DNA from: Paramoeba atlantica
Lineage: Eukaryota > Discosea
Assembly (NCBI GenBank): GCA_977017575.1
Contig: CDRNVI010000148.1
Coordinates: 1-64,000, forward strand
Length of the DNA: 64,000 nt
Reading direction: 5' to 3'
Of the stretch, positions 11,010 through 22,430 are shown piece by piece (positions within the stretch are counted from its first letter, which is position 1; every line of letters starts with the position of its first letter). The notes beneath the pieces were generated by a model. The model did no database searches, was not told the DNA's origin, and worked only from the letters and a program-made list of their open reading frames with translations. Made by a program: the position numbers and the translations under genes.

Positions 11010-13672
11010 TCAGTCAACAGCCTGAAAATGGTCTTGTGAAATCACAAAAACCTGACATCGCCTGGAGGGAGAAAAGAAATCAGGAGGGAGGCCTTCCTTA
11101 TTTCCATGTAAGAATTGCAACACTAATTTCTCCAACTAAAAAAAAATAGATTTGAAAAGAGAAAAGAGAAAGGAAGGAAACGAAAACGAAAAATGAAAAA
11201 TGAAAACCTGAGAAGCATATTTTTGCGACTCCTGCAGCGCTGTTTTATTCGTAGCGTTCTGTAAAAATTGGAGAATTTAATTGTTGGGAAAATTTTCGAA
11301 CAAACTTTCTTTTTTTTCATGAAAGGAAGAAATTCAAGACCTGTTTTTTCAACTTGTCCAAAGATTGGTGGTCTCTTAAAGACTAATTCAGAAGAAAAGT
11401 GAGAAATGATTTTATAAATGAGCAAATAAAACAAATGAAATGAAATTTAAAACTCGAAGTCGAAGTTCCTCCAAAGATTTTCGTTCTGTGACCAGCTGCT
11501 TTTCCAAGTATTTGCATCTTCTTTCCTTTTGCTTTAATTTCTCTATAACTTAAGGAAGTGGGGGAAAAGATTAATTACTAGAAAGAGAGAGAGGGGGAGA
11601 TAAAAGAGAAAGGAAAGAACCAGGAATTACAAAACGAAGGCTCTCTTCATCTAAGAAAGGAGGAGGAGATATGGAGGAGAGAGGAGAGAAAGGGGGAGAT
11701 AGAGGAGAAGAAATAGGAGAACAAGTTGGAGAGAGAGAAGAAGGGATGCTAGCAGAGGAAGAGGGGAAAAAGAAAGAGGAAGAGGGAGTAACCACAGACG
11801 GAGGAGTATTGGTTTTTTTTTTTTGAGCTTTCTCAGATGGAGAAGGAAAAGAAGCGGAGGGAGAAAAACGATCATGAAGAGGAGAAGGAGAAGGAGAAGG
11901 AGAAGGAGAAGGAGAAGGAGAAGGAGATCTATTAGGAAAAGAAAAAGTAGATTGAGGAAGAGAAGATCGAGGAAGAGGAGAAGGAGAAGATTGAGGAGAA
12001 GAAGATTGAGAAGGAGACGAGGGGGGGTGAGGAGGAGGAATAGGAGAAGGGGATCGATTCAAAGAGGGAGGAGAAACAGGAGAAGAAGGCTTTTGAATAG
12101 GAGAAGAAGAGAAAAGAAAAGATGGAGGCGAGCGACTCTTTCGGTGAAGAAAAGAAAATCTTGAATTTGGTGAACGCAATTTCCGGAGTGCTGGTGGTGT
12201 TCGGTGCTTCCCTTTTTTTGAGTCTTTTTCATTTTCAATTTGAGGAGAACTGATTGGCTTATGCAATGGGCTGGCACATAGAGAAAATTTTCTCCTTTTC
12301 CTGACTCCTGAGGGGCTCAAACACGATTGAGTTGTTGAAGTCTTTACTTTGCTTGGTGGAGCCAAATTTGTTGTTGCGGTGTAATTTCGAGCAAAGTTCT
12401 CTGGTGGGGGGCTAAAATGAGGAGATTGCTTTGTTGACAACGTTTCCGTTGTGTTGGAACGACTCCTGTTATTTGCAGGAAGAGGATTGTAATGAGTTGT
12501 TGCTGTTTTGGGGCTTTTTTTGTTGGGGTTGTGAGTTGGAGTAGATGTTTTCGACGAGGGTGGAGGGGTTAAACTTGTTGAGGAGAAGATCACTTCATTA
12601 TGTTTTTTCCTTTTGGCACTAAGTGAAGGACTCAAACTCAATTTGTTTGAACCATTAGTCGAAAGGAGTTCTTCACGTTCTTTCGCTTTTGTGATCCAAC
12701 TCCCTGTCTGAATCGAATTTGAGCGCTTCCTCTGTATTCCTGGAACTAAAGCGACACGAACTGGAGAAGACTTAGACGAACAAGAATCGGATGGAGGTGG
12801 AGAGGAAGGAAGAGGGGAACAGGAAGGGGAAGTTGAAGGAGAAAGACATTTTGGGGAAGCTTGGACCTATCAAACAAACGAATGAAAAAAAGAAATTTCA
12901 AAAAAAAAAAGAATAATGTGTACCCAATTCTTGATAATCTCAGCAAGATGGTCATGTAACTCTTCTTTGGCAATTTCAGATGCTGTCTGTTTGAAAAAAC
13001 AGGGTTGACTTTCTTCCTTTCCCAAAGTCGTGGAGAAACGAAACAAAAATAAAACCTTTCCAAAATAAAGTCCAAAGCTACATTTCATCGATGAATCAGC
13101 CCCACATTGTAACAGAAGAGTCGCTGATTCTTCTTGTCCTTTCATTGCTGCAATCATCAAAGGGGTCTACCAGAAAAAAGAATCAAATTTTGACGAAAAT
13201 CGATGAAATCAATGAAAAGAAAAGAAATTTTTAAACCCACTAAAAAACGAGAAAATTCATGTTGAATAATCGAGTTGAGAGATGTGAAAAGAAATTAGTT
13301 TTCAAAGAAAAGAATGAAGGAGAGAAACCAACAAAAAAAACGAACCCCCTTAATTTTTTGAATCGAAAGAACAACGCAAAGAAAAGAGTGAGGAAAGGAG
13401 GAAAAGAAAAAGAAAAAGAGAAATTCACTTACAGCCTAAAAGAAGTAGAAAAAGAAAATCAATCAACTCTCACTCAATAATTGAAGAAAAACAAAACCCC
13501 ACTTACCCCCTGTTGTTTTCAACACTGAGACAAAAGAAATGAGAAAGAAAAAGGAGAGAAAACTTCAAACAGTGGTATTCAAATCAGCCTTTTTTCGGAT
13601 TGCCCTTTTCATTTTCCGAATGTCCCCTTCTGAACTGGAAACATAAAGTTGGAGATCAACAAAGTTCGCCAT
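11010..13672 (-). CDS. ankyrin-repeat protein with long Ser/Pro-rich linker and C-terminal coiled coil
   Basis: The start at 13672 gives MANFVDLQLYVSSSEGDIRK, an ankyrin-like cap. A further repeat follows at about 13030-13165 (TPLMIAAMKGQEESATLLLQ, then CGADSS). The long exon at about 11600-12860 encodes a Ser/Pro/Thr-rich low-complexity linker (many SPSPSPSP units) with basic clusters such as KRKKH and VRKRRKF. Small downstream exons give a coiled coil: KLKQKERRCKYLEKQLVTER (about 11457-11540), SLRDHQSLDKLKKQ (about 11340-11380), NATNKTALQESQKYASQ (about 11210-11260) and LEKLVLQFLHGNKEG (about 11090-11145). The end is RRCQ|AVD then stop at 11010. Exons between 13.2 and 13.6 kb were not resolved. 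The build suggests a scaffold protein; no specific family is claimed. Confidence 0.6.
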
Positions 13673-13818
13673 CCCCCCAACACCAAAACAATCCCAACCA
13701 AAAAACACAAAAACAAAAAAAAAAAAAAAGCGATAAGAAATAGGTTTCTAAATATTTATGGTTTTTCTAAAAAATATGTACAAAAAAATGGCTAAATCAA
13801 GTTGAGACTCTTTTCCCC

Positions 13819-14797
13819 TCATAATGGCTCTTGTTCGCCTGGATTTGATTGGTTTGGTTTGGGTTCATCATTCTCTTGTTTTGCAGGTTTGACAAGGACC
13901 ACGTCGCAAAGCATATTGATGAGCTCTTGAAGAGGTCGGAACTCACGGTGATCAACAAGATCAAATTCTTCAATAAAGAAATAGAAATGTTTGAAGAGGG
14001 TATTCAATTGAGCTTCCTCCCCAAAACACACGATTTTCTCAAAGTGCTATCAAAAAGACAAGTCATTTCTGATGTTTCTTCAAAAATAATTAAAAAGGAA
14101 TTTCTCTTACATGATGATAAATATGAGCAAAAACACGAAACAACCTCTTCAAGATCATCTTCACAACCTGCTCGAAATTTCTGGGAAAGGGGAGATCATC
14201 TTCACAAGGAAATATCTTTTGGTCATCAAATTGTCGATCAATCCATTTCATCAAAGCGTCAATATATGCAGGAGCAGATAACTTGACTGGTCTCCTGATT
14301 TCCACTCCATCAGCCCAAAGATACTCATACCTTCTCAAAAAAGGTCAGTAAAAAACAAAAAAAAAAAATGAAAAATGAAAAAAAGATTCACTTTTCCCCG
14401 GCGGTCATGGTTGGACAGGATTGTTCAGTGCAGCACTCAGCCACGGAGCTTAGCAACATATTTGTTTGTTGGACAAATTCTTGAACTTGAATCGACAGTG
14501 TGAAAAAAAAAGAGTGTGACAAAAGAGTGTGCCACAAAAACGAAGAAATTACTTACCATTAACAGCAAGCCATTCATTCCGATCTTCGTTGGGAGGTAAC
14601 TGAACCACATCACTCAGATTCATTCCGGAATCCACTAATCGGTTCCGATGCAGTCTGAGCAAATCAATCCGCCTCTCTGGAACTTTCATCTTCTTCAGTC
14701 TTGGTTGGAAAACACCATTTCGAGAAAATAAGGCCCTGAAATTTTGTTACCAAAGAGGAAGGTTTGGGGGTATGAGAATGAAAGACAAAACGTACAT
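13819..14797 (-). CDS. MOB1: MOB1 kinase activator
   Basis: Reading leftwards the exons give MALFSRNGVFQPRLKK, LRLHRNRLVDSGMNLSDVVQ, PPNEDRNEWLAVN, then MLLSSVAECCTEQSCPTMTA, YEYLWADGVEIRRPVKLSAP, FPRNFEQVVKMILKRLFRVF with AHIYHH, and finally EEAQLNTLFKHFYFFIEEFD. These match the Mob1/phocein fold along its length, including the zinc ligands (Cys-Cys in the TEQSC exon and the two His of AHIYHH and FKHF). MOB1 binds the N-terminal region of NDR/LATS kinases and activates them; such a kinase is at 3.3-7.8 kb. The most natural start codon is split by an intron: AT at 14797-14796, intron 14736-14795, then G at 14735. An upstream in-frame ATG at about 14857 would add a hydrophobic leader unlike any MOB protein. 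Stop at 13819. Confidence 0.93.
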
Positions 14798-14914
14798 TGG
14801 TTTTGTGTGAGGCAACAGGAGAAACAAAATAAGTGAAAAAGAAAAAGGGACAATCATGGTGTCCCCTTTTCGCCTGTTTGTGTTTCTGTTCTGTTTGTTT
14901 TCTTGTGTTTTCTG
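14798..14914. promoter_or_regulatory. short divergent promoter region between MOB1 and the SAM-ARH gene
   Basis: MOB1 (minus) and the SAM-ADP-ribosylglycohydrolase gene (plus) start about 117 bp apart, so both must be driven from this interval or from within each other's 5' UTR. The plus-strand text is T-rich (TGTTTCTGTTCTGTTTGTTTTC) just upstream of the plus start. No TATA box is convincing. Confidence 0.4.
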
Positions 14915-16923
14915 AGATGGGAACTGGCTCAAGCCGCGCTGATCGATCAACCCCCCAACTTGAGGAGGGCAAGGTTTCTTGTTTGTTTTTCCATTTGAAA
15001 CTTTCTTTGAATGAATTTTTTTTCGAACAGCGGAGAACCGGAACAATCACAACCGCACTCTCTCCACAAGACCTGACGCGAATCCAAAGCAACAAAATCA
15101 CAGAATCAATTTTTCACCTCTCCACCGATCCTCGAATTTGGAGCCATGTTGAAGTGGGTCTTTGGTTAACTAAAGGAATTGGGCTCGATCCTTGGTTTAC
15201 CAGAATTATTCGTTCTCTCGAGATTGATGGGCCTCATCTCATTCAATTGTTGAGGAAAAAGGAAAAGTTGGAGGAAATCCTTCTGGCGTGTGGGAGTGGT
15301 GAATCTTTCTTTGTGGAAAAAGCGTTAGGGAGAGAAAGAATTCATTTTCTTTCTCCTCCTCCAATTGTGGAGAGTTACTTGGATGTTGATTTCGTGTTAG
15401 AGAAAGAAAGAGGAAGAGAGGAAGAAGTGGGAGAAAAGATCGACAAAGATGACGCAGCGGATGAACAAGTTCTCAATCGATTTGCTCTTTACTTTTCTTC
15501 ATCAACTTCATCACTTCAAATTTGTTCAGAAAGTAACTCATCAACAAAGAATTCGTCGAATTGTTCTCCAAGAATGAAAGAAGCGTTGAAAAAAGTGGTC
15601 CTCATTATTCGAAAACATATGATCGATGTGATACAAAATGCTCCGGAATTGGATCTGGCCTCTCTTCTTCAGAAAAAGAGAGAACAAGAAGAACAAGAAG
15701 AACAAGAAGAACAAGAAGAACAAGAAGAGACATCCATTCTTTTGCAAAGTAGATTGAAAGGGATGGTTTCTTTGTTGTTCATTGGGGATGCGTTGGGAAT
15801 GCCAGCACAATGGTTTTATGATCCAAGAATGATTCCTGTAGTTTTTGGAGAAAAAGGAATCACTTGTTATGAGGATGCTCCTGAGAAAAACCCCTCGAAC
15901 TCGGTTATGAATAATTTTTGGCTAAATGATCGAGAACATTGCACTGATGTTGTTGGAAAAGTGATTCTCTTTGGAAAGACAGAGGTTTGGGAAACCCCTT
16001 TTCTGCATTATCATCACGGTTTGAAAAAGGGTGAGAATACTCTCTCTGCTCTCTTAGCATTCGAGTTGCTCTCTCATCTCGTGTCCCAACAATTTTTATT
16101 CAAAAAAGAAAACTGGGTGAAAGATTTTGTCCAGTTCATGACAACCACACCTGCTACACACAACGATTCGTATGCAGAAACGTTTTTGATCCAATATTTC
16201 TATAATATCTCCCAGGGTGTGCCACCCCTTGAAGCTGCAGGCAAGGAAGGACACTCAACCCCAAGTATTGGCGCAATGGTCGCACTTCCAATTCTTGTGG
16301 CGGCCACAATACTTCGAATGAATCAACCCCTGCTCGATAAAGAGAAAAAGAAGAAAAATGAAGAGGAAATCTCTGGTGATGATGCCAGCAGTGAGAGTGA
16401 GATTGTTGAAAAAAAAGGAGGAAAAAAAACTGGAATAACGATAGCTTCTTTGGACGAAATTTTGACTGAATCTTTGAAGGTGGCACAACATTTTTTATCT
16501 ATCACACACCAAAGCCCTCGGCTTCTTGCCACAATGGAAATTTACATTTGGATTATTGTAACACTCCTCTCTGGGAAGAATTTGCGATCGACTTTAAGGG
16601 TTGCGGGAAGGAGGATTGGTGTTGACTTTGATGGGATGTTGGCAGCGAATGTGACTGACGATGTTGCTCTTTCACAGATATTTGGTTTAACCTGCTACTG
16701 TCATACCGCTTTTCCAGCTGCTTTGTACTTTGTGTTTAAATACGAAAAGAGAGTTGAGGAAGCTCTGTTATCGAATATTCGGTGTGGAGGGAATACGACT
16801 CATCGAAGCTCACTGATTGGATGTATGGTTGGGTCTGCTTATGGATTTGAAGTTATCCCACCTTCACTTTGGGAAGGGTTGGTGCTGAAAGATAAGTTGG
16901 TTCAATTGCCATTCTGGGGATGA
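14915..16923 (+). CDS. SAM domain fused to ADP-ribosylglycohydrolase (crystallin J1-like) domain
   Basis: The start MGTGSSRADRST at 14915 has Gly at position 2, compatible with N-myristoylation. A short intron (about 14972-15030) precedes RRTGTITTALSPQDL. Residues from WSHVEVGLWLTKGIGLDPWF to IDGPHLIQLL form a SAM domain. A Glu/Gln-rich linker (EEQEEQEEQ) follows. The C-terminal half is an ADP-ribosylglycohydrolase fold: LKGMVSLLFIGDALGMPAQW, YHHGLKKGENTLSALLAFEL, GHSTPSIGAMVALP and CGGNTTHRSSLIGCMVGSAYG-type motifs. In active ARH/DraG enzymes the metal ligands lie in TDDT near the N-terminus and D-T-D-T/S near the C-terminus. Here those places read GENT and GNTTH, so the Mg-binding Asp residues are missing. 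This resembles crystallin J1 and ARH2-type pseudoenzymes. Stop at 16921-16923. Confidence 0.82.
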
Positions 16924-17115
16924 TGAGTTAAACCAAACCACATTGCCTCTGCCAGCGCGTGCGCACTATTTTATTCTCCTTTTTCAGGAGCGAAGTTAAG
17001 TGAATTAAAAAAAGTTTTTTGTCAACTTGTGAGTCATGACCCCCTTTCTCTTTCTCTTTTTTCTTGTAAAGTACTTTTTCTCGATAGTTTTTTGTCTTAT
17101 TTGTGGCACTCTTTC

Positions 17116-17584
17116 CTAATATTCAACCCTTCTAGATCCCTTTGGTGGTGGACGAACATTTCGATCAACATATGGTTTTAACTGCATTTCTTAACATGAG
17201 ACTCTCAATTTTTGAAAAAGGGAATAAGTAGGTTTCTTTAGAAAGACGACACAAACCTCACAATCCGTCAGATCTGGTACCATGTAACGGGGAATTTTGT
17301 GTGGTTGAACAATAAATTTTCCTATCATTGACGAAAGAGATTGGTGAAAAGTTCAACAAAAAAAAGAATGTATGGCACAAACGGAGAAGAGAGAGAGAGA
17401 GAGAGAGAGAACAAAAAGAACCTTTTGAAGTGAGATATCCGTAAGATGGACAACCCCGACCCTTGTAAAAATCTCGAGGGCCTTGTTTTGAAGTAATAGT
17501 TCCCCTCAATTTTCGGTAAGGTACATTCCCCATCCTTTGTCGAGTACAACACTCGAGCGATGATTGGAAAAAAAGACGTAACAT
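17116..17584 (-). CDS. MRPL41: mitochondrial large ribosomal subunit protein mL41
   Basis: Start at 17584 (MLRLFFQSSLECCTRQRM), with a hydrophobic/basic leader suited to mitochondrial import. The first exon then gives KLRGTITSKQGPRDFYKGRG, the hallmark of mL41 (yeast MRPL27): a K-Q-G-x(2)-x-F-Y-K-G-R-G core. The second exon gives GKFIVQPHKIPRYMVPDLTD, and the third LKPYVDRNVRPPPKGSRR followed by VEY and a stop at 17116. The two introns begin GTTC and GTTT and are short. A dinucleotide (GA)n tract at about 17383-17408 sits in the first intron. Size (about 100 residues) fits the family. Confidence 0.85.
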
Positions 17585-17822
17585 TTTTGAGGGAGAAGAA
17601 AAGAAAAGAGAAGAGAGAGGAAAAAGAGGAAAGAGAAAGAGAAAGAACGGAAAGAAAACGAAAAAAAAAAAAAAAAACTACATACTACCAATTTTTATTG
17701 GGTCTTTTTAAAAATTATTTTATTTCATTTTCATTCAAAAAAAAAGATAAAAAAGAAAGGTGGTTGAATTCTTCTCTTTTTCTTTTTTCTTTTTTCAAAA
17801 CAACCGCCCATTTTACCTCAAA

Positions 17823-18248
17823 ATGGACGGAGGAGAGGTGGATACACCACCCCCACCACCAACATTTCGACCTCACAAAAGTCATGGAGACGAGGAATTG
17901 TACACATTTGTGGGATTTGTCATTATGACGGTCATTATTATTGTCATAAGTTATCTTTATTGGTATTTGACAGAAGAGGAGGAAGAAGAGGAAGAAAAAG
18001 AGGAAGAAAAAGACCAACCACAAGAGATTGAGACGAACGAACAAAGTCAAATTTCTGTCGAAAAATCAATCGAGAAAGAAATCGAGATCGAAGATTCTCA
18101 GAATCAAAATTCCGAACCGCAACCACCTCTCCCCCTCGAAGAAGAAAAAGGAGAAGAAACAAATGAAAAAGGAAAGATGGACGAACAAATTAGCCAACAA
18201 ATTGAAGGAATGAAGGAGCTATTGGAAAAACAAAAAGACGAAGAGTGA
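17823..18248 (+). CDS. single-pass membrane protein with long acidic C-terminal tail
   Basis: The frame runs from MDGGEVDTPPPPPTFRPHK at 17823 to a stop at 18248, 141 residues. One strongly hydrophobic segment (YTFVGFVIMTVIIIVISYLY) is followed by YWYLTEEEEEEEE and a Glu/Lys/Gln-rich tail ending LEKQKDEE. There is no cleavable signal sequence before it. The segment after E-L-Y-T-F-V-G-F is faintly like the first membrane span of PIG-P, but the second span is absent, so I do not assign it. Intronless. Confidence 0.6.
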   Translation: MDGGEVDTPPPPPTFRPHKSHGDEELYTFVGFVIMTVIIIVISYLYWYLTEEEEEEEEKEEEKDQPQEIETNEQSQISVEKSIEKEIEIEDSQNQNSEPQPPLPLEEEKGEETNEKGKMDEQISQQIEGMKELLEKQKDEE

Positions 18249-18487
18249 AACGAGATTGAAGAAAAAACGAAAAATCCTTTTCTTCAAAAAAAAAACAAAA
18301 CAATTTTTCGAACAAAAACAACAAAGAGAAAAAAAGGTCTCTAAAAAATATTTTTCATATTTTAGATTTCTAAAAAACGCTTCTTTTTTCTTTTTTCGGT
18401 TCGGTTCGTTTTGGAAGCAAAGAAGAGAAAAAAAAAGAGAGAAAATATTTTGTGTTTCTTCCACAAACACAAAAGTTTTTTAAAAAA

Positions 18488-20877
18488 ATGGCTGACGATT
18501 CTCCCCCCTCTCCTTCTTCTTCTTCTTCTTCCTCTCGACAAGGTTTTTCTTTTCTCTCTCACTTTTCAAAAAAGAAAAGGACCTCTTTTCAATCCTTTTT
18601 TGTTTTTTTTTTCTTGATCTTCCTTTTGATTTTGTATCTTTTTCTTTTTCTTTTTGTGAACAAACAAGAACAGTTGGATGGATCCCACCTGGAGCAGATT
18701 GTAGTCGAAACAAAAATTTGTTTGGACAAGATTTAGATTATCATTTTTGGATCCCGAATCGTTTGGCTGAAAAAAGTCAGGCTCTTGTTGAGGTTTCTTG
18801 TTTTTTTCCTTCTCTCTTTTCCTTCTCTCATCTCGAACTTTATTTTCTATTTTTTTTTTCTCTTCTTTTATTTCTCTTTATTTTCTTTTTATCTTTTGTT
18901 TTTTCTCCCCAAATTCTCTCCATTTTTCTCTCTTTTCTTTCTCTTGTGGGTCTCTTTCTTTTCTTTCAATTCGATTGAAACTGAGAATTGGTTGGCAGGC
19001 TGTGAATGATTTTCACTATGCTATGATGAATGATCTCAATCGAAATGAATTCTACCAAAAAGGTTTCAATTTCCTAGAAAATTTCTCACATTTCTCTCTC
19101 TTTTTTTAAAAACTCTTATTTCTTCTCAGCTCTGCAAAAGGAGATTAACGACAACAGTGTTGTTCTTGAAATTGGAACTGGATCTGGTCTTCTTGCAATG
19201 CTTGCCTCAAAAGCTGGTAATTTTTTTTTTGAGTTCTTTCCTTTCTTTTTGGGGAATCAAACTGACTTGTATTGCCAAAATCTCAAGGAGCAAAATCTGT
19301 TCATGCAATTGAAGCAAATAGACATATGTGCCAGCTCGCAAAGATCAATATGGAAAGGAATAAGTTAACGGTATCCTTTTATCTTGATCTATTTTTTTAT
19401 CTTGTTTTCTTTTTTTTTTGTTGTTGATTAATCTTCTTTTGTTGTTCAGAATATCACTATCATCAATAAATTGTCAACAGATGTTGAATGCGAACAAGAT
19501 CTCCCTGAAAAGGCAAATGTCCTTCTTTCTGAGGTAAAAGGAGAATTTAAATTTTTAAACATGATTTTAAATCTAATTCATTTTGAATAAAAAACCAGAT
19601 TATTGGAACTCTTTTGTTGGGGGAAAGCGCTCTTGAGTATATCGCAGATGTCCGTAACCGTCTTCTTGTGGTCTGTCTTTTTTCCTTTTGTGCCCTCCTC
19701 CTCTTTTAGAATTATATATTTTTAAATTTTTTCTCACTCACTTTGAAACCATCCAGCCTGATCCTGTCATTATCCCAGCAGCTGGATGTCAATTTATTGA
19801 GTTAATTGACTGTGAGCAATTAGAGGCCATTACTTCTGTTGATTCTTGGGGTGGTCTTGATCTCTCTGCCATGGATATTCTTCAGGTACTTTCAAAAAAG
19901 AGATAAAGTAACAAAAGAAGAGGAAAAAAAAACATTTTCACAAGAAATTTGACCCTTCTGTTTTCTCTCTGAAATAGGACACAGTGAGTACAGTATTTAC
20001 CAAACAATACGGTTTTCGTTTAAATAGCATCCCATATTCGAGTATTGTTGGGAAAACCTCTGTTGCTGAGGTCGACTTTTATACAGCAAAACCTGGTGAT
20101 ATTCCATTGTCAAGGTACTTCTTTTTTTTTAAAAAAAAACTCTGAAAAACAAATGAGATTATATGGATGGAAGAGCTAATTTTTCTCCATCTCAGGAAAA
20201 TTCCCGTCAAAGCCACAAAGAAAGGTCGAATTCATGCTGTTTTGATGTACTGGGAAGCTTATGCTGATCGTGAACATACTATTGTTATGAGTACTGATCC
20301 AAGGTTTTCTTTTTTTTTCTGACTTTTGCAGAAATATGATTGGTATTTAAAATGAGATCACTTGTTTCACAAAAAAAAATTATTTTTATATAAGATAATA
20401 ATAAGAATTTTTCAGGGAGACAGTGGATAACTTTTCACGAGATCTCCAATGGGGACAAGCTTTACAATTAGTTGAAGAGCGATCAGAAGTAAGTGATGAA
20501 GGGACAAATTGTCAGCCAAAACCGTTCTTTGTTGAAGAAGATGAAGAACTTGTTCTTGATGTTCGATTTTCTGAAGATAGTGCTGTTCTTCAGGTAATTT
20601 TTTCTTGGGAGTTATTATTTTTGGTTTTTTTGATGTTGTTTTGTGTTTGATTTTTTATTTTCATGTGTTTCTTTTGATTCTTGATTGTTTGTTTTTGTTG
20701 CTTGTTGTGGTTTGGGTTTTGTTTCCGAAAAAGAGATCAACCTTTTTTTGATGTTTGGTTTGTGGTGTTGTTCTTTTATTTTATTTTTTCAAAGGATTTT
20801 GGTTTTAATCATTTTTCTTTTTTCTTTTTTCTTTTTTTTTTTGTCCATAGGTATGTGTTGAACGTTCACCCAAATGA
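18488..20877 (+). CDS. PRMT7-like protein arginine methyltransferase
   Basis: Exons give MADDSPPSPSSSSSSSRQ, then GWIPPGADCSRNKNLFGQDL, AVNDFHYAMMNDLNRNEFYQ, SVVLEIGTGSGLLAMLASKA (SAM-binding motif I), GAKSVHAIEANRHMC (post-I acid Glu), ANVLLSE|IIGTLLLGESALEY (the double-Glu loop), PDPVIIPAAGCQFIELID, and KGRIHAVLMYWEAYAD, where the THW-loop equivalent lies. The last exon gives ELVLDVRFSEDSAVLQ|VCVERSPK and a stop at 20875-20877. The arrangement and the motifs around motif I match PRMT7, a type III enzyme that monomethylates arginine. Only one methyltransferase module is visible, whereas animal PRMT7 has two; the protein is about 400 residues. At least ten introns, most under 130 bp. Confidence 0.8.
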
Positions 20878-21037
20878 GAATGATCGAGAATTCATTTTCA
20901 TTCCCAATTCTTCCAAAGTTTGTGATTTCACTCACACAATAAAATCACCACAAAGGAAGAGAGTGGTACAGCGTAGATTGGTTTTTTGAGAACCATTCTC
21001 CACAAAAAAGAATGTGAGGGGAAAAAAAAACAAAAAA

Positions 21038-22430
21038 CTAACGCTTTGGAGTAAAGAAACTGGTGATACTTTTCAAATTCAATTTCTCTTTTGTCTCCTT
21101 TTGTTTTTTTTCATGGACCTTTTGAGTTTTTTCTTTTGTAGATGTTGGGGGAGTTGTCAAACTGTCTTCTCCATCACTCTTTTTCCCTCTTCGTGCACAC
21201 ATCAAAGCACGAGGATCATAAGCATTCTCTAATGCCTTCTTCTGTTCATCACTCATCTTTTCGAATGTATCATCTTCAGAGACGCCAAGTGTTTCTTTTA
21301 GAAGAGAGAGATGGTGTTCAGTCAAGTATTCACCAAGCATTGCGACTGATTTTGCGACAAATTGTCGATCAGTTGGGTCAGTTGATGATGATGATGTCTC
21401 AGATGATGCTACAATAGAAGATGATCTGGCTTTAAAAAAAAAGAAAGAGTTTAACAAATGAAAAAATATGAGCCTTTTTCTTTTGTTTCTTTTCTCTCTC
21501 TCTCTCTTGAACAAAAAACAATCCTTTTTTTTGAACCTGAAAGATCATCTTGGTGTTGAAGCAACTCCATACAAATTGAAGATGCTTTTCCACACAACCA
21601 ATTTGAAACGAGAGAATTGTTCAAACGAAAAAAGGAATCACTCCCTACTTTCTTAACTTCACAAATCATCTCAACAGAAGAATCTTTGAGACAATTTCGA
21701 AGATGTTTAATTCCTTCTCTTGTTTCCTGAAAAAATAAAAACTGTTACAAAGAGGAAGAAAGAAAGAAAGAAAGGGAGAAGAGAGAGAAACCTCCATGGC
21801 ATTTTCAAAAAGGAGATCATCAAGATTTTTAAAAAGATTTTCTCCCTTAAGATGAAAGAATCGCAAAACAAGAAAGAGAGGATCGAATGGTGTTCCAACA
21901 TACAAAAACCCGTCACTCGAGATTGTTTCATCAACAAACCACATCCCCAAACCCTCTTTTTCGAGAAAGGGAGAGAAAGAAAGAAAAAAGAAAGTTCTTT
22001 TGGTTAGAAAGAATATAAGAAAAGAAAGGAAAGAAGAGAAAGAAAGAAAAGAAAGAAAAAAAGACCATGAGGTTCCATGCGTTGTAGTTCAAGTAATTTT
22101 CCATCTCGAACAAGAAAACGAACTGATTCTCCTGTGGATGGGTGAGGCAATTTTGTGACAGTTATTTCTTCTTCAACTTTTAAATCACCTCCATGAAGAA
22201 TAAAAACTACAAATGAAAAAAAAAAAGGAGAAGATTTTTAAACAACAACAAAAAAGAAATCGAAAAAGAAAAAGAATTAGAAAGGGAATGAAACCTTTTA
22301 AAGGATTTTTCTCTTCCGCATCACCACCACCCTTCCCATCTTCCTCTTCTTTTCTCTCCCTTTTATTTTCTTGTTCCTTTTCACCACTTCCTCCAGAGGA
22401 AACCTCTCTCTTCCTTTTTCTCGAATCCAT
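21038..22430 (-). CDS. RNASEH2B: ribonuclease H2 subunit B with C-terminal PIP box
   Basis: Start at 22430 (MDSRKRKREVSSGGSGEKEQ), a charged leader. Exons then give VEEEITVTKLPHPSTGESVR, LGMWFVDETISSDGFLYVGT followed by PFDPLFLVLRFFHL, then the LFKNLDDLLFENAME exon, SFFRLNNSLVSNWLCGKASS and a C-terminal helical exon (FVAKSVAMLGEYLTEHHLSL). The G-x-L-Y-V-x-T-P-F-D-P-L-F-L signature is the core of RNASEH2B/Rnh202. The protein ends LNLKSITSFFTPKR, a PCNA-interacting motif (K-x-x-I-x-x-F-F) as in the human subunit. RNase H2 removes ribonucleotides from DNA in the nucleus; B is a structural subunit. Stop at 21038, about 160 bp beyond and convergent with the PRMT gene. Confidence 0.88.

Noticed and set aside
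17823-18248. PIG-P (GPI-GlcNAc transferase subunit) assignment for the acidic-tail membrane protein
   Set aside because: Only one hydrophobic span is present and the rest is low-complexity acid, unlike the two-span PIG-P.
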